Of a DNA stretch of 64,000 nt, positions 41,347 through 49,726 are shown piece by piece. Source of the DNA: CAVYXA01 sp963846775 (GTDB taxonomy: Bacteria > Verrucomicrobiota > Verrucomicrobiia > Chthoniobacterales > UBA10450); assembly GCA_963846775.1 (NCBI GenBank), contig CAWJXB010000006.1, positions 1,674,001 through 1,738,000 of the forward strand, written 5' to 3'. The notes beneath the pieces were generated by a model. It was given only the letters and a program-made list of their open reading frames with translations, was not told the DNA's origin and made no database searches. Both the position numbers and the translations under genes were made by a program. Within the stretch, counting starts at the first letter, position 1; every line of letters starts with the position of its first letter.

Positions 41347-42494
41347 TTTATCTCGATTACAACGCCACCACGCCGCTCTGCGATCGCGCGCGCGAGGCGA
41401 TGCTGCCGTACCTCGAGCCCTACTTTGGTAATCCCTCGAGTGTCCACGCCGCCGGGCGCGAAGCGCGCGCCGCGATCGATAACGCGCGCGACGAAATCGC
41501 GGCCTTACTACGAGTTAAATCTTCCGAATTGATTTTCACCGGCGGTGGCACCGAGTCGTGCAATCTCGCCGTGCTTGGTCTGGCCCGATGCGGCATGTCG
41601 CACGGCGGCCACGTCATCTCGAACAAAGCCGAGCATCACGCCGTGCTCAACGCGATCCAGCATCTGGAGAAACGCGAAGGCTTCGAGGTAACGTGCCTGA
41701 ATGTTTCGCGCGACGGAATTGTCGATCTTGATCAGTTGGCCGATTCCATACGGCCGGAAACGCGGCTCGTTTCCATCATGACCGCGAACAACGAGACTGG
41801 CGTGATCCAACCGTTGCGCGAAATTTCCGGGATTTGCCGGGCCAAAGGCGTCCTTTTGTACAGCGACATGGTTCAATCGTTTGGGAAAACGAAGATCGAC
41901 ATATCGCTGGTCGATGCTGCCAGTTTCGCCGCGCACAAATTCCATGGGCCAAAGGGCGCAGGTCTGCTTTTCTTGCGCAGCGGATTGTCGATTCAACCGA
42001 TCATGTTTGGCGGCGCGCACGAGAACGAGCGCCGGCCGGGGACGGAAAACGTCGCGGCAATCGCCGGCATGGCCGCTGCGGCGGAGTGGATTGAACAACA
42101 CCGTGATCAGGAGAGAGAAAAAAAAATGCGTAACGCATTGTGGAATCGAATCGCCACGATTTTTCCCGACGCTGCCCAGAACGGCGATCCCGAGAGCCGA
42201 TTAGCGAACACACTGAACCTCAGTTTCCCCGGCATCGATTCGGAAACAATGCTGATGGCTCTCGATCTAGAAGGCGTTTGTGCCTCGAGCGGCTCGGCCT
42301 GCATGGTCGGCTCCGTCGTCGCATCACACGTCCTGCTCGCAATGGGTTTGCCGATCGAACGCGCCAGTTCAGCCATCCGGTTCTCGCTCGGTAAATGGAC
42401 GACCGAAGAAGAAATTGATGCAGCAGCGGCGGCGATTGAGCGCATCCTCGACCGGTTGAAAAAATCAAAACACGAGGAGTATGCCGCTGTTTAG
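41343..42494 (+). CDS. Cysteine desulfurase (NifS/IscS class)
   Basis: PLP enzyme that takes sulfur from cysteine for Fe-S clusters or tRNA thiolation. The 383-residue product starts at GTG 41343 (VIYLDYNATTPLCDRAREAM). It shows TGGGTESCNLAVLG, ISNKAEHHAVLNAIQHLE, TANNETGVIQPLREI, the PLP-lysine motif AASFAAHKFHGPKGAG and the active-site Cys loop ASSGSACMVGS. It is the class I IscS/NifS type by motif order. No iscU or other Fe-S gene is adjacent; it overlaps the SprT-like gene by 14 bases. Confidence 0.94.
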   Translation: MIYLDYNATTPLCDRAREAMLPYLEPYFGNPSSVHAAGREARAAIDNARDEIAALLRVKSSELIFTGGGTESCNLAVLGLARCGMSHGGHVISNKAEHHAVLNAIQHLEKREGFEVTCLNVSRDGIVDLDQLADSIRPETRLVSIMTANNETGVIQPLREISGICRAKGVLLYSDMVQSFGKTKIDISLVDAASFAAHKFHGPKGAGLLFLRSGLSIQPIMFGGAHENERRPGTENVAAIAGMAAAAEWIEQHRDQEREKKMRNALWNRIATIFPDAAQNGDPESRLANTLNLSFPGIDSETMLMALDLEGVCASSGSACMVGSVVASHVLLAMGLPIERASSAIRFSLGKWTTEEEIDAAAAAIERILDRLKKSKHEEYAAV

Positions 42495-43071
42495 GCAGCT
42501 CGAGCTCGCTCTTGTCGGGCAGGCGCTCCGGCGGCCGGCTGCATCGACGGCAAGCGAGGCTCTTGCCCTACGATCGCGGGCGCGCCAGCTTCTGCGCGCC
42601 AATGGGGCCGCGCGAATTGCTCGCGAACTTCGGGTAAACTGGAATCCGCGATTGAAAACATGCGCCGGGCGCGCCGATTATCGCGCGAAACTGATCACGT
42701 TGAATCCGCAACTCATCCATCATCCTGGAGAGATTGATCGTACCCTGCGACACGAGCTCGCGCATCTGCTTGCCCAATTCCGAGCTGGCCGCCGCCGGAT
42801 TTCGCCGCATGGTCGGGAATGGCGGCAAGCGTGCCACGATCTTGGCATCGCCGATGAGAAACGTTGTCACAGTCTCCCATTCGCAACGATTAACCCGCGA
42901 CGCCGCTTCCTCTACCGTTGCCCCAAGTGCGCGCGCGACTTCCCGCGTGTCCGCCGGATTCGCCATTGCCTCGCGTGCCTGGCCTGTTGCCGCGCTCATT
43001 CCCGCGGCAACTTCGATCCCCGTTTCCGATTGCGCCTGGTTGAAAACAGCAAAGCGTCTCCATTCGCCTGA
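42481..43071 (+). CDS. SprT-like zinc metalloprotease domain protein
   Basis: 196 residues. A metallopeptidase HEXXH motif is present as LRHELAHLLAQF, preceded by AKLITLNPQLIHHPGEIDRT as in SprT/Spartan relatives. The C-terminal part has a zinc-ribbon-like Cys pattern (YRCPKCARDFPR and HCLACLACC). The start ATG 42481 lies inside the end of the desulfurase gene with GAGGAG just upstream, so the two are translationally linked. Function is not established in bacteria. Confidence 0.82.
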   Translation: MPLFRQLELALVGQALRRPAASTASEALALRSRARQLLRANGAARIARELRVNWNPRLKTCAGRADYRAKLITLNPQLIHHPGEIDRTLRHELAHLLAQFRAGRRRISPHGREWRQACHDLGIADEKRCHSLPFATINPRRRFLYRCPKCARDFPRVRRIRHCLACLACCRAHSRGNFDPRFRLRLVENSKASPFA

Positions 43072-43094
43072 TAGCTTGGAAACGTGACCGGCCT

Positions 43095-43260
43095 TGGGTA
43101 GCGCATGCGTCACGCGTGTCTGGCCAGCGCGTCTCGCGATGGTGAACTTCTCTTAGCGCGCTGCCTCGGCCGAAATCCCGGATCGAGGGAAGATCGTTTC
43201 GGCGCGATGCCGAAAGTCCGAGCCGGACTGGCATCAGCACGCAAGACGCGTGCGCCACCC
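43095..43260. mobile_element. Putative 166-bp non-autonomous element containing 51-bp repeat copy 2
   Basis: The right end, 43210-43260, is the 51-bp double-hairpin repeat (two differences from the 52638-52688 copy). The left end, from 43095, begins GGGTAGCGCATGCGTCACGC, which resembles the reverse complement of the right end over about 30 bases, giving imperfect terminal inverted repeats. It fills the 197-bp gap between the convergent SprT-like and RNA methyltransferase genes and encodes nothing. Confidence 0.6.
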
Positions 43261-43268
43261 AAAACAAA

Positions 43269-44354
43269 TCAAAGTCGCGGCGGCGAAATCGTTAAAAACG
43301 CTGCCACTTCGATCTCGGCAGTCTGGGGGAACATATCGAGTGGAGTGACGGAATTGATCCTGAATTGTGTCTGCAATTCTTTCAGATCGCGGGCGAGGGT
43401 GGATGGATTGCAGGAAACATAAATGAGCGTTTCTGGCGCAAGATCGACAATCGCTTTGCGCACGCCGGGACTGAGGCCGGTAGCGGGCGGATCAACAATG
43501 ACGGTAGTGCCGCGTGGCACCACGCTCACCCCTTTGGGATAAGCGGCTGACACAGCCGCCTCTACACCTTCGACCTCGCCGGCAACGTAAGTTTCTTTCG
43601 GCGTTGCGTTCCGTTTCGCTTCGGCAATCGCGAATCTGTCCCAGTCGATCCCGATCACGCGTTCGAATTTGTCGAGCAACGCTTTGGCGAAAAAACCGGC
43701 ACCGCAATAAGCGTCGATCAACAAATCCTGATTTGGCGGGACAAGATCGACAATCAGATCGCACAGCGCATTTGCCACTGGGTCGTTGGTCTGCGAAAAA
43801 GTGCGTGAGTGTGTTTTAGCCCGCAGTGTGTAGTGCCCATCAGGGGGATTTTGCGCGCGCAAATCGACCAGGCCGCGATTGACTTCGTCGATGGCAATCG
43901 GGCAACGCTCGATGTCGATCAAACGATGAGAATCGCGTCGAAAGAAACCGATCACGCCATCTTCGACGTGGACGGTGATGCGATTGCGATAGCCGTACTG
44001 TTGCGGCGATGGAATGATCGGGCGCATCGGCGGATGGTCAATCTTACCGATGCGGCAGAGGAGGTCATGCGCCTGTCGCGATTTGATGGTGAGCTGATGC
44101 TCGTAATCGATGTGTTGATAGGCACAGCCGCCGCATCGGCCGAAATACGGGCACGGCGGCGCGGCGCGATGGAACGACGGTTCCTTTACATCGGCCAGCT
44201 CAGCCTCCGCGAATTGTTTGCGCTCGCGGACGATCCTGGCACTAACGAGTTCGCCTTCGATCACGTAGGGCACAAACACCACCTTGCCGCTTGCGCGTCC
44301 GACGCCTTTCCCGCCAAAACCGATGTCTTCGATTTTAAGATCAACCAGCTGCAT
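43269..44354 (-). CDS. RNA 5-methyluridine methyltransferase (RlmD/RumA-like)
   Basis: 361 residues from ATG 44354. An N-terminal TRAM domain (LKIEDIGFGGKGVGRASGKV) is followed by a [4Fe-4S] site with Cys residues in PPCPYFGRCGGCAYQH and ERCPIA, then the SAM domain with LLIDAYCGAGFFAKALLD, TVIVDPPATGLSPGVRKAI and the catalytic Cys in IYVSCNPSTLARDLKEL. Members methylate uridine in 23S rRNA or tRNA; the exact site cannot be assigned. It follows the hybrid kinase by 59 bases on the same strand. Confidence 0.93.
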   Translation of the reverse strand: MQLVDLKIEDIGFGGKGVGRASGKVVFVPYVIEGELVSARIVRERKQFAEAELADVKEPSFHRAAPPCPYFGRCGGCAYQHIDYEHQLTIKSRQAHDLLCRIGKIDHPPMRPIIPSPQQYGYRNRITVHVEDGVIGFFRRDSHRLIDIERCPIAIDEVNRGLVDLRAQNPPDGHYTLRAKTHSRTFSQTNDPVANALCDLIVDLVPPNQDLLIDAYCGAGFFAKALLDKFERVIGIDWDRFAIAEAKRNATPKETYVAGEVEGVEAAVSAAYPKGVSVVPRGTTVIVDPPATGLSPGVRKAIVDLAPETLIYVSCNPSTLARDLKELQTQFRINSVTPLDMFPQTAEIEVAAFLTISPPRL

Positions 44355-44413
44355 AAAGCGAAAGTTCCGAGCACTATTGAGCCCACATCGGGCGCCTTCG
44401 GTTTGAAGCTCGG

Positions 44414-46486
44414 TTATGCCCACTCTGCTGGCGCGTGGAGTTTGGCGGTTTCGCCTGCCATGGCGCGTTCGATGGCGGCCTCGAGCTTTTCCAGCTTGAT
44501 TGGCTTAACCAGATGATCGGAGAAACCGGCCTGTAAACTTCTTTCAATGTCGCCATTGGTGCCAAAACCGCTGATGGCGATGCCCGGAATGGCGCTGATG
44601 GCGCGGAGTTGAAGCATCAAATCCATGCCGCTGCCATCGGGCAAGGAAATGTCGCTGATGAGCAGATCGAATCGGTCGCGCACCGCGGTCTCGAGGGCGG
44701 AGCGGAGGTCGTGGGCGGCGGCGACGAGATGTCCGCGTCTAACGAGTAAACGCTCGAGGGCATCACAGGTGTCCTGGTGATCGTCCACCAGCAGGATACG
44801 TAACATGCGGCGGTCTTCGGACGCGGCATCCGCGCTGGTCGAACCCGGAATTTCCAGCCGCGGCGAGACGGTTGACATCGACAAGGTGAATGTTGATCCT
44901 CGACTACTGCCTTCGCTGCGCGCAACCAGAGCTCCGCCGTGCGCTTGCGCGAGCGATTTGGAAATGGCCAGTCCGAGCCCGAGCCCGCCAAACCCGCGCT
45001 CGACCGATCGGTTGCCCTGTTCGAACGGATCGAAAATCCGCTCCATCAGCTCGGGCTCGATGCCGACACCGGTGTCGTGCACGCTGAGGTGGAGCGTTTG
45101 CGCCGCCGGATTTTCAGACGAGATCACGATTTCGCCATTCTCCGGCGTAAATTTGATCGCGTTCTTGAGCAGGTTCCAAATGATCTGCTGAAACTTCGCC
45201 GCGTCGGCCGAGACGTGGTGCGCGCCGGCGCGAAGATTTACGTGCACGCGTAGATTTTTCAACGCGGCTTCCGGGCGGCAAATTTCGACCACGTTTGAGA
45301 TCGCGCGGTGCGCGTTGATGATGTCGAAGCTCAAACGCAATTTGTCTTTAGCGATGCGGGTGAGATCGAGCAGATCATCAATCAACTGGCTTTCCAATTC
45401 GACGTTGCGCCGGATCATCGCGAGCGCCTCTTTCGATTCTTCTGCGCTGGCGGGGCTGGTCTCGAGGGTGTCGAGAGCGGTGATGACCGGAGTGAGTGGC
45501 GTCCGCAACTCGTGCGAAAGCATGGCGAGGAAATTGTCCTTCGTGCGATTGGCCGCTTCGACGACGGCTTTTTGCTGTTGAAGCATGTTCTCGATTCTGC
45601 GCTGTTCCGTCATTCCGGCGGAGAGGGCCAGGGCGGTGATCGTCAGCACCGCGGTCCAAGCTTGCAACGTCAGGAGCGATTGGTTTTCCGTTTCCATCGT
45701 AAACGGACCAAACCGATGCAACGTTCCCCAAATCGCGACGGCCGATAGAATGAAAATGCCGGTGGCGGTTTCGCGCTGGGTGAAGCGGAACGCAGTCCAG
45801 ATCATGATCGGGCCGCAGACGAACGAGAGGGGATAGTTGTGGATCGACAACGAATTCCAGCCGCCGAAAACGAGTTCTGAGAGAACAAAAAGCAGGAACA
45901 GAAGAACGCCGACTTCAACCGCATCGCGCCGGCTCCATTGTCGCTGCGATTTCGAGGCCCAAAGCAGAATGAGTGGCGCAACGACCAGATCGCCCGCCGC
46001 ATCGCCCAGCCACCACGTCGCCCAGATCGCGCCGTAGTTTGCCCATCCGGCCAACCCGCTGAGCGCGAGACTTGTTACGCCGAAGATTGGACTAATGAGC
46101 GTGCTCAGGATGGCGACGAGTGCGAATTTGAAAACACCCTGTGGCCGATCGAAGACGCGCGTGCCTCCAGCGTAACGATTGATCAGCCACGCGCCGCAAA
46201 CGGCTTCCAGCGTGTTTCCCATGGCGATCCCGAGGCACGTTACGATGCTGCCCATGCTCGGGGCGTTGGTGACGTTAACAAGAAACGCGCCGAGGAAAAT
46301 CGCCGGCCAAGTTCGGTAGCCGAGCAAGAGGAGAACGGCGAGTGCGATCCCGGCCGGCGGCCATACTGGCGACGCACTTCTGTGGAGAAACGCCAGGTGT
46401 AGACTGAGCTTGCCGGCGACGAAATAGATCAACGTCAACGTCAAGATGCTGATGACCGGTAGCGTGGAGAAACGTCGCAGTTGCAT
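44414..46486 (-). CDS. MASE1 hybrid sensor histidine kinase with C-terminal receiver
   Basis: 690 residues. Residues 10-300 form the multi-pass MASE1 sensor (SASPVWPPAGIALAVLLLLG, WLGDAAGDLVVAPLILLW). Then come HisKA with the phospho-acceptor His in FLAMLSHELRTPLTPVI, HATPase_c (WNLLKNAIKFTPENGEIVIS, DTGVGIEPELMERIFDPFEQ, GLGLGLAISKSLAQAHGG) and a receiver domain starting ILRILLVDDHQDTCDAL with Asp in LLISDISLPDGSGMDLM. It therefore passes phosphate within itself or to an unlinked Hpt/regulator. The signal is unknown. Confidence 0.92.
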   Translation of the reverse strand: MQLRRFSTLPVISILTLTLIYFVAGKLSLHLAFLHRSASPVWPPAGIALAVLLLLGYRTWPAIFLGAFLVNVTNAPSMGSIVTCLGIAMGNTLEAVCGAWLINRYAGGTRVFDRPQGVFKFALVAILSTLISPIFGVTSLALSGLAGWANYGAIWATWWLGDAAGDLVVAPLILLWASKSQRQWSRRDAVEVGVLLFLLFVLSELVFGGWNSLSIHNYPLSFVCGPIMIWTAFRFTQRETATGIFILSAVAIWGTLHRFGPFTMETENQSLLTLQAWTAVLTITALALSAGMTEQRRIENMLQQQKAVVEAANRTKDNFLAMLSHELRTPLTPVITALDTLETSPASAEESKEALAMIRRNVELESQLIDDLLDLTRIAKDKLRLSFDIINAHRAISNVVEICRPEAALKNLRVHVNLRAGAHHVSADAAKFQQIIWNLLKNAIKFTPENGEIVISSENPAAQTLHLSVHDTGVGIEPELMERIFDPFEQGNRSVERGFGGLGLGLAISKSLAQAHGGALVARSEGSSRGSTFTLSMSTVSPRLEIPGSTSADAASEDRRMLRILLVDDHQDTCDALERLLVRRGHLVAAAHDLRSALETAVRDRFDLLISDISLPDGSGMDLMLQLRAISAIPGIAISGFGTNGDIERSLQAGFSDHLVKPIKLEKLEAAIERAMAGETAKLHAPAEWA

Positions 46487-46594
46487 CGCCGGACCGTCCG
46501 TCTCGTATTTCTACGACGCTATCAAGCCCGGTCAAATGGCGGGGATCAGTTCATCTCCAGAAACATTCAACCTGCCGCAATGCTCGCCTCTGAA

Positions 46595-46615
46595 TTGGAT
46601 GTTGAACGTTGGACA
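46595..46615 (+). repeat. Heptamer array in the kinase 5' gap
   Basis: Three 7-bp units TTGGATG, TTGAACG, TTGGACA. A second feature in the same gap is a CCCCG/CGGGG stem around a T-rich loop a little downstream. The 237-bp gap otherwise shows no gene. Confidence 0.45.
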
Positions 46616-46723
46616 ACCTGCCCCGTTTCTTTTTTTCGGGGTTGGGCGTTTTCTGAAGCCCGCACCCAAGAACGGTGGGCAGTGTTTCCTCCACCGGTCA
46701 GCCGCTGGATGATACCGCCCGCA

Positions 46724-47128
46724 TTAGTAATCCCGGCAATACGGATATTTCGTTTCGAACCCAAGCTCAGGCGGAAATTCCGAGTAGCCAGCGTGAATGT
46801 ACGGAACCTGGGGTGGCAGCATCGGATAATAACTCTCACGCCATACCGGAGCGGGAAACGTCAGAATTTCAATCAGACCGGCGATGTGCCTCGTCGCGGA
46901 TCGTCCCACCCCGCGCACCACGCCGTAACCTGCCGCCGCGGCGTTTCCTTCCTTCGTGTTGATCGTGGTCACGGTCACAAAAACTTCCGCCGGGGCGAAA
47001 AGGAAATTGACCAGCCCGCGTCCGAGTTTTCGGGTCCGGCCATAATCGTTCGATGGCGGATCTTGAATATCGGCCAGAGCGGTGCTGGCTAGGCCGGCAA
47101 TGAGAGCGAGGAGCGTGAGCTTTTTCAT
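46724..47128 (-). CDS. Exported TIGR04073-like protein (putative exosortase-associated family)
   Basis: 134 residues with a signal peptide (LTLLALIAGLASTALADI). The pattern RTRKLGRGLVNFLFAPAEVF, TVTTINTKEGNAAAAGYGVV with RGVGR, and a Tyr/Pro-rich C-terminus resembles the TIGR04073 family, reported from exosortase-bearing bacteria. Its role is unknown. A good ribosome-binding site (GGGAGG) precedes the start. No exosortase gene is in the window. Confidence 0.6.
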   Translation of the reverse strand: MKKLTLLALIAGLASTALADIQDPPSNDYGRTRKLGRGLVNFLFAPAEVFVTVTTINTKEGNAAAAGYGVVRGVGRSATRHIAGLIEILTFPAPVWRESYYPMLPPQVPYIHAGYSEFPPELGFETKYPYCRDY

Positions 47129-47227
47129 AGGAAACCTCCCACGAACAGATAAACAATTTTCGGCGCCAGACGCAATGGTTTTGATTTGCCGAGTCTTTCG
47201 ACAGAGTCGCAGACGCCGGGGTAGCGC

Positions 47228-47632
47228 TTATTCCCGCACGATCGGGTTTTCGCGGCAGCAGATCTCCAGCTTGTTGCCGTCAAGATCCTCGAAGAAGAAC
47301 GCGTAATACCCTGGGCTGTAACCTTGGCAGATTTCCGGACCTTCCAGCGTTCGGCCACCGATTTCGCGCACGAGTTGGGCGATGCGATCGACTTCGTCGC
47401 GCGTGTCGGCCCAAAAGGCGATGCGCGTCCCGTTCGGTTGATGCTGTCGATCTTCGGTGAAACCGAAGAAGTCCGACGGCTTATCCGGACCGACCGAGTA
47501 AAACGTTGCCCACGTGTCATCCGAACGGTCGCAGGTGAAACCGAGCGCGGGCAGGAGCTTTTCGTAAAACCGCATCGCGCGCTGAAAATCCTTTACTCGC
47601 AGATCGATGTGATCGAGGCGTCGCGTTTTCAT
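47228..47632 (-). CDS. VOC/glyoxalase-like family protein
   Basis: 134 residues from ATG 47632. Two beta-alpha-beta-beta-beta units of the vicinal-oxygen-chelate fold are visible: RRLDHIDLRVKDFQRAMRFY with EKLLPALGF, then YYAFFFEDLDGNKLEICCRE, whose Glu is the usual metal ligand. Substrate unknown. Its start overlaps the stop of the DUF3052 gene (ATGA), so the two form a small operon. Confidence 0.85.
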   Translation of the reverse strand: MKTRRLDHIDLRVKDFQRAMRFYEKLLPALGFTCDRSDDTWATFYSVGPDKPSDFFGFTEDRQHQPNGTRIAFWADTRDEVDRIAQLVREIGGRTLEGPEICQGYSPGYYAFFFEDLDGNKLEICCRENPIVRE

Positions 47633-48045
47633 TTGCCTGATTTTCGATTGCTTCGCCGAATCATCAACTTTAGTCCCGACCACGTTTCATCGACCGCGCA
47701 GACCTTTATATCCACCAGTCCGAGCGGCAATGCGACATGGCGGATCACGTTCTCGGTCATATCGGTCGGGATTCCCGCAGATTTCTTCGGCCACGAGATC
47801 CAAAGCGCAGCATCGTCCGCGATGGTTCCGCTGAGCCATGGCAGATGTTTCTCCAAAACGCGTCGTTCTTTGACAAACAAATGAACGAATTTCGTTTTTC
47901 CGACCGGACGCGTCGCAAAATTTACTCCGCTGGGAATCGGCTCGAGCAGCTTCCGGTAATTATCGGGAGGATCAATCGCAACCACTATCATTCCCGGCTT
48001 GATTCCCAGCTTCTGCGCAAGCGGCGTTTTTGAATAACCAGCCAT
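47629..48045 (-). CDS. DUF3052-family protein
   Basis: 138 residues starting AGYSKTPLAQKLGIKPGMIV, then FVHLFVKERRVLEKHL, DDAALWISWPKKSAGIPTDM and a C-terminal LVDIKVCAVDETWSGLKLMI. These match the DUF3052 family, which has no established function. It is the first gene of a two-gene operon with the VOC protein and is divergent from the tetR gene. Confidence 0.8.
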   Translation of the reverse strand: MAGYSKTPLAQKLGIKPGMIVVAIDPPDNYRKLLEPIPSGVNFATRPVGKTKFVHLFVKERRVLEKHLPWLSGTIADDAALWISWPKKSAGIPTDMTENVIRHVALPLGLVDIKVCAVDETWSGLKLMIRRSNRKSGK

Positions 48046-48130
48046 TAGCGAAGTGTTTTACCGAGCGCAGGTGCCTTGGCAAGAAACCCGGCGCGCCTGA
48101 TGGATTACCGGAAAAATTCTGGTTGCGTCC

Positions 48131-48168
48131 GGAAACTATATATACCACATTAGTTTCCTAAGTGGCAT
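48131..48168. promoter_or_regulatory. Putative TetR operator in the DUF3052/tetR divergent gap
   Basis: GGAAACTA (48131-48138) and TAGTTTCC (48151-48158) are perfect 8-bp inverted arms around an AT-rich 12-bp spacer, 28 bp overall. A second, overlapping imperfect repeat is CCAC-A-TTAG / CTAAGTGG, ending at about 48166. The site lies about 60-85 bases upstream of the tetR start, typical for an autoregulatory operator. No other site in the window resembles it. Confidence 0.65.
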
Positions 48169-48216
48169 ATCCTTCAAGGGACTCGACACCGATTACGAGG
48201 CTGGGAGGAACAAGAC

Positions 48217-48843
48217 ATGAGCCGCGCAAACAAATCACAACCGCGTAAGCGAGCCAATGATTCGATTCATCGGCGAATTGTCGACGCGGCGAGGTTGCAC
48301 TTTTTCAGTCATGGATTCCGCAGCGTGACCATGGACGATCTGGCGGGCGAACTGGGAATCAGCAAGAAAACGCTCTACACGTATTTTCCCGGCAAGATCG
48401 AACTGCTCGAGGCCGTGTTGGCCGATAAATTCGCCGGCGTCGAAGCCAGACTGAAGGACGCTGCATGCGCGCATCGGCATAATTTCCTGGCGACTTTGCA
48501 CGAATTACTGGCCGGGACCCAACGCGAACTGGACGAGATCAAGCCGCCATTCATGCGCGACATGCGTCAGAAGGCGCCGCAGGTATTCAAAGTGGTCGAG
48601 CGCCGCCGGGCTGCGTTGATTCAGCGTTACTTCGGAAACCTTTTCGTCGAAGGGCAGCGATCCGGAATGGTCCGCAAAGATGTTCCGGTCAAACTGATCA
48701 TCGAAATTCTGCTAGCGATTGTTCAGGCGATCATGAATCCGCCTAAGATGGAAGAGCTCGGGATGATGCCGAGGGAAGGCTTCGCCGGAATTCTCAAGAT
48801 TGTTCTCGAAGGCGCGCTGACGTCGAAGGGGCGAAAGGAATGA
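48217..48843 (+). CDS. TetR/AcrR-family transcriptional regulator
   Basis: 208 residues. The N-terminal helix-turn-helix domain is IVDAARLHFFSHGFRSVTMD, DLAGELGISKKTLYTYFPGK. The ligand-binding part is helical. It is the first gene of a four-gene operon with a membrane-fusion protein, ABC ATPase and ABC-2 permease; its stop overlaps the next start (ATGA). By context it represses the exporter operon and itself through the inverted repeat at 48131-48158, and an exported compound probably relieves repression. Confidence 0.9.
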   Translation: MSRANKSQPRKRANDSIHRRIVDAARLHFFSHGFRSVTMDDLAGELGISKKTLYTYFPGKIELLEAVLADKFAGVEARLKDAACAHRHNFLATLHELLAGTQRELDEIKPPFMRDMRQKAPQVFKVVERRRAALIQRYFGNLFVEGQRSGMVRKDVPVKLIIEILLAIVQAIMNPPKMEELGMMPREGFAGILKIVLEGALTSKGRKE

Positions 48844-49712
48844 ACGCATTGTTTGCTAGCCACGCACGACCACTGCTCCGCGCGGCGGTCGTTTTGGCAT
48901 TACTTCTCATTCTGGCTGGTTGTCGCGCTCGAAAAAACACCGTTTCAGGAACAATTGAAGTGGATGAAGTCCACGTCGGCCCGCGTTCGGGCGGGCGAGT
49001 CGAGAAGATTTTCGCGTGGGAAGGAGACAAACTACGGGCCGGCCAGCCGATCGTACAACTCGAAGCGACGGAATTGAAAGCGCGGCGCGATCTGGCCCAG
49101 GCCCAGATCGACACGGCCATTCACGATGCCGATGCGCAGCAGGCGCAACTCGATTTTTTGCGTGACGACGCGAAGCGGCAGCAGGACTTGCTCAAACGCA
49201 AAGTCGTTTCGCCTAACGATACTGAGCGCGCGGTCAGCGCGGCCCGAGCGCAGCAAAAGAATGTCGAGGCCGCACGAATGCGTGTGACCCAAGCGCGGGC
49301 ACAATTGGCCGATGTCGACGCGCAGTTGGCCGAGATGCAAGTGATTGCGCCCGAGGATTCAGTCCTGGAAGTCTTGAGCGTGAAAGTGGGCGACGTCCTT
49401 CCGGCCAATCGCGAAGTCGCAACCCTGCTGCTGACCCGACATCTGTGGGTGCGCGTCTACGTTCCCGAAACCTGGCTCGGTTTGATCAAGGTGAGAGAAG
49501 AGGTCCGTGTCCAAGTCGATTCGTTTCCGCATGTCGATTTTCCCGGCAAGGTTGAGCAGATCAATCGCCAGGCCGAGTTCACGCCGCGGAACGTGCAAAC
49601 CGTCGGCGACCGTATCAAACAAGTCTTTGGCGTGAAAGTTCGGCTGCCTAACAATGATGATCGCCTCCGCGCCGGCATGGCCGCGGATGTGTATTTCCCG
49701 AACGTGGATTGA
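48840..49712 (+). CDS. HlyD/YbhG-like periplasmic adaptor of an ABC exporter
   Basis: 290 residues with an N-terminal lipoprotein-like signal (VLALLLILAGCRARKN; lipobox LAGC). It has the barrel-sandwich halves (VSGTIEVDEVHVGPRSGGRV and VIAPEDSVLEVLSVKVGDVL), a coiled-coil hairpin between them, and the VRVQVDSFPHVDFPGKVEQI beta barrel. It matches the YbhG-type adaptor that joins ABC-2 exporters to TolC. Overlaps tetR by four bases. Confidence 0.9.
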   Translation: MNALFASHARPLLRAAVVLALLLILAGCRARKNTVSGTIEVDEVHVGPRSGGRVEKIFAWEGDKLRAGQPIVQLEATELKARRDLAQAQIDTAIHDADAQQAQLDFLRDDAKRQQDLLKRKVVSPNDTERAVSAARAQQKNVEAARMRVTQARAQLADVDAQLAEMQVIAPEDSVLEVLSVKVGDVLPANREVATLLLTRHLWVRVYVPETWLGLIKVREEVRVQVDSFPHVDFPGKVEQINRQAEFTPRNVQTVGDRIKQVFGVKVRLPNNDDRLRAGMAADVYFPNVD

Positions 49713-49726
49713 CCGGAACGAACAAA

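Noticed and set aside
48046..48130. Riboswitch or leader RNA in the tetR gap
   Set aside because: Apart from the inverted repeat at 48131 no conserved riboswitch core could be recognised.
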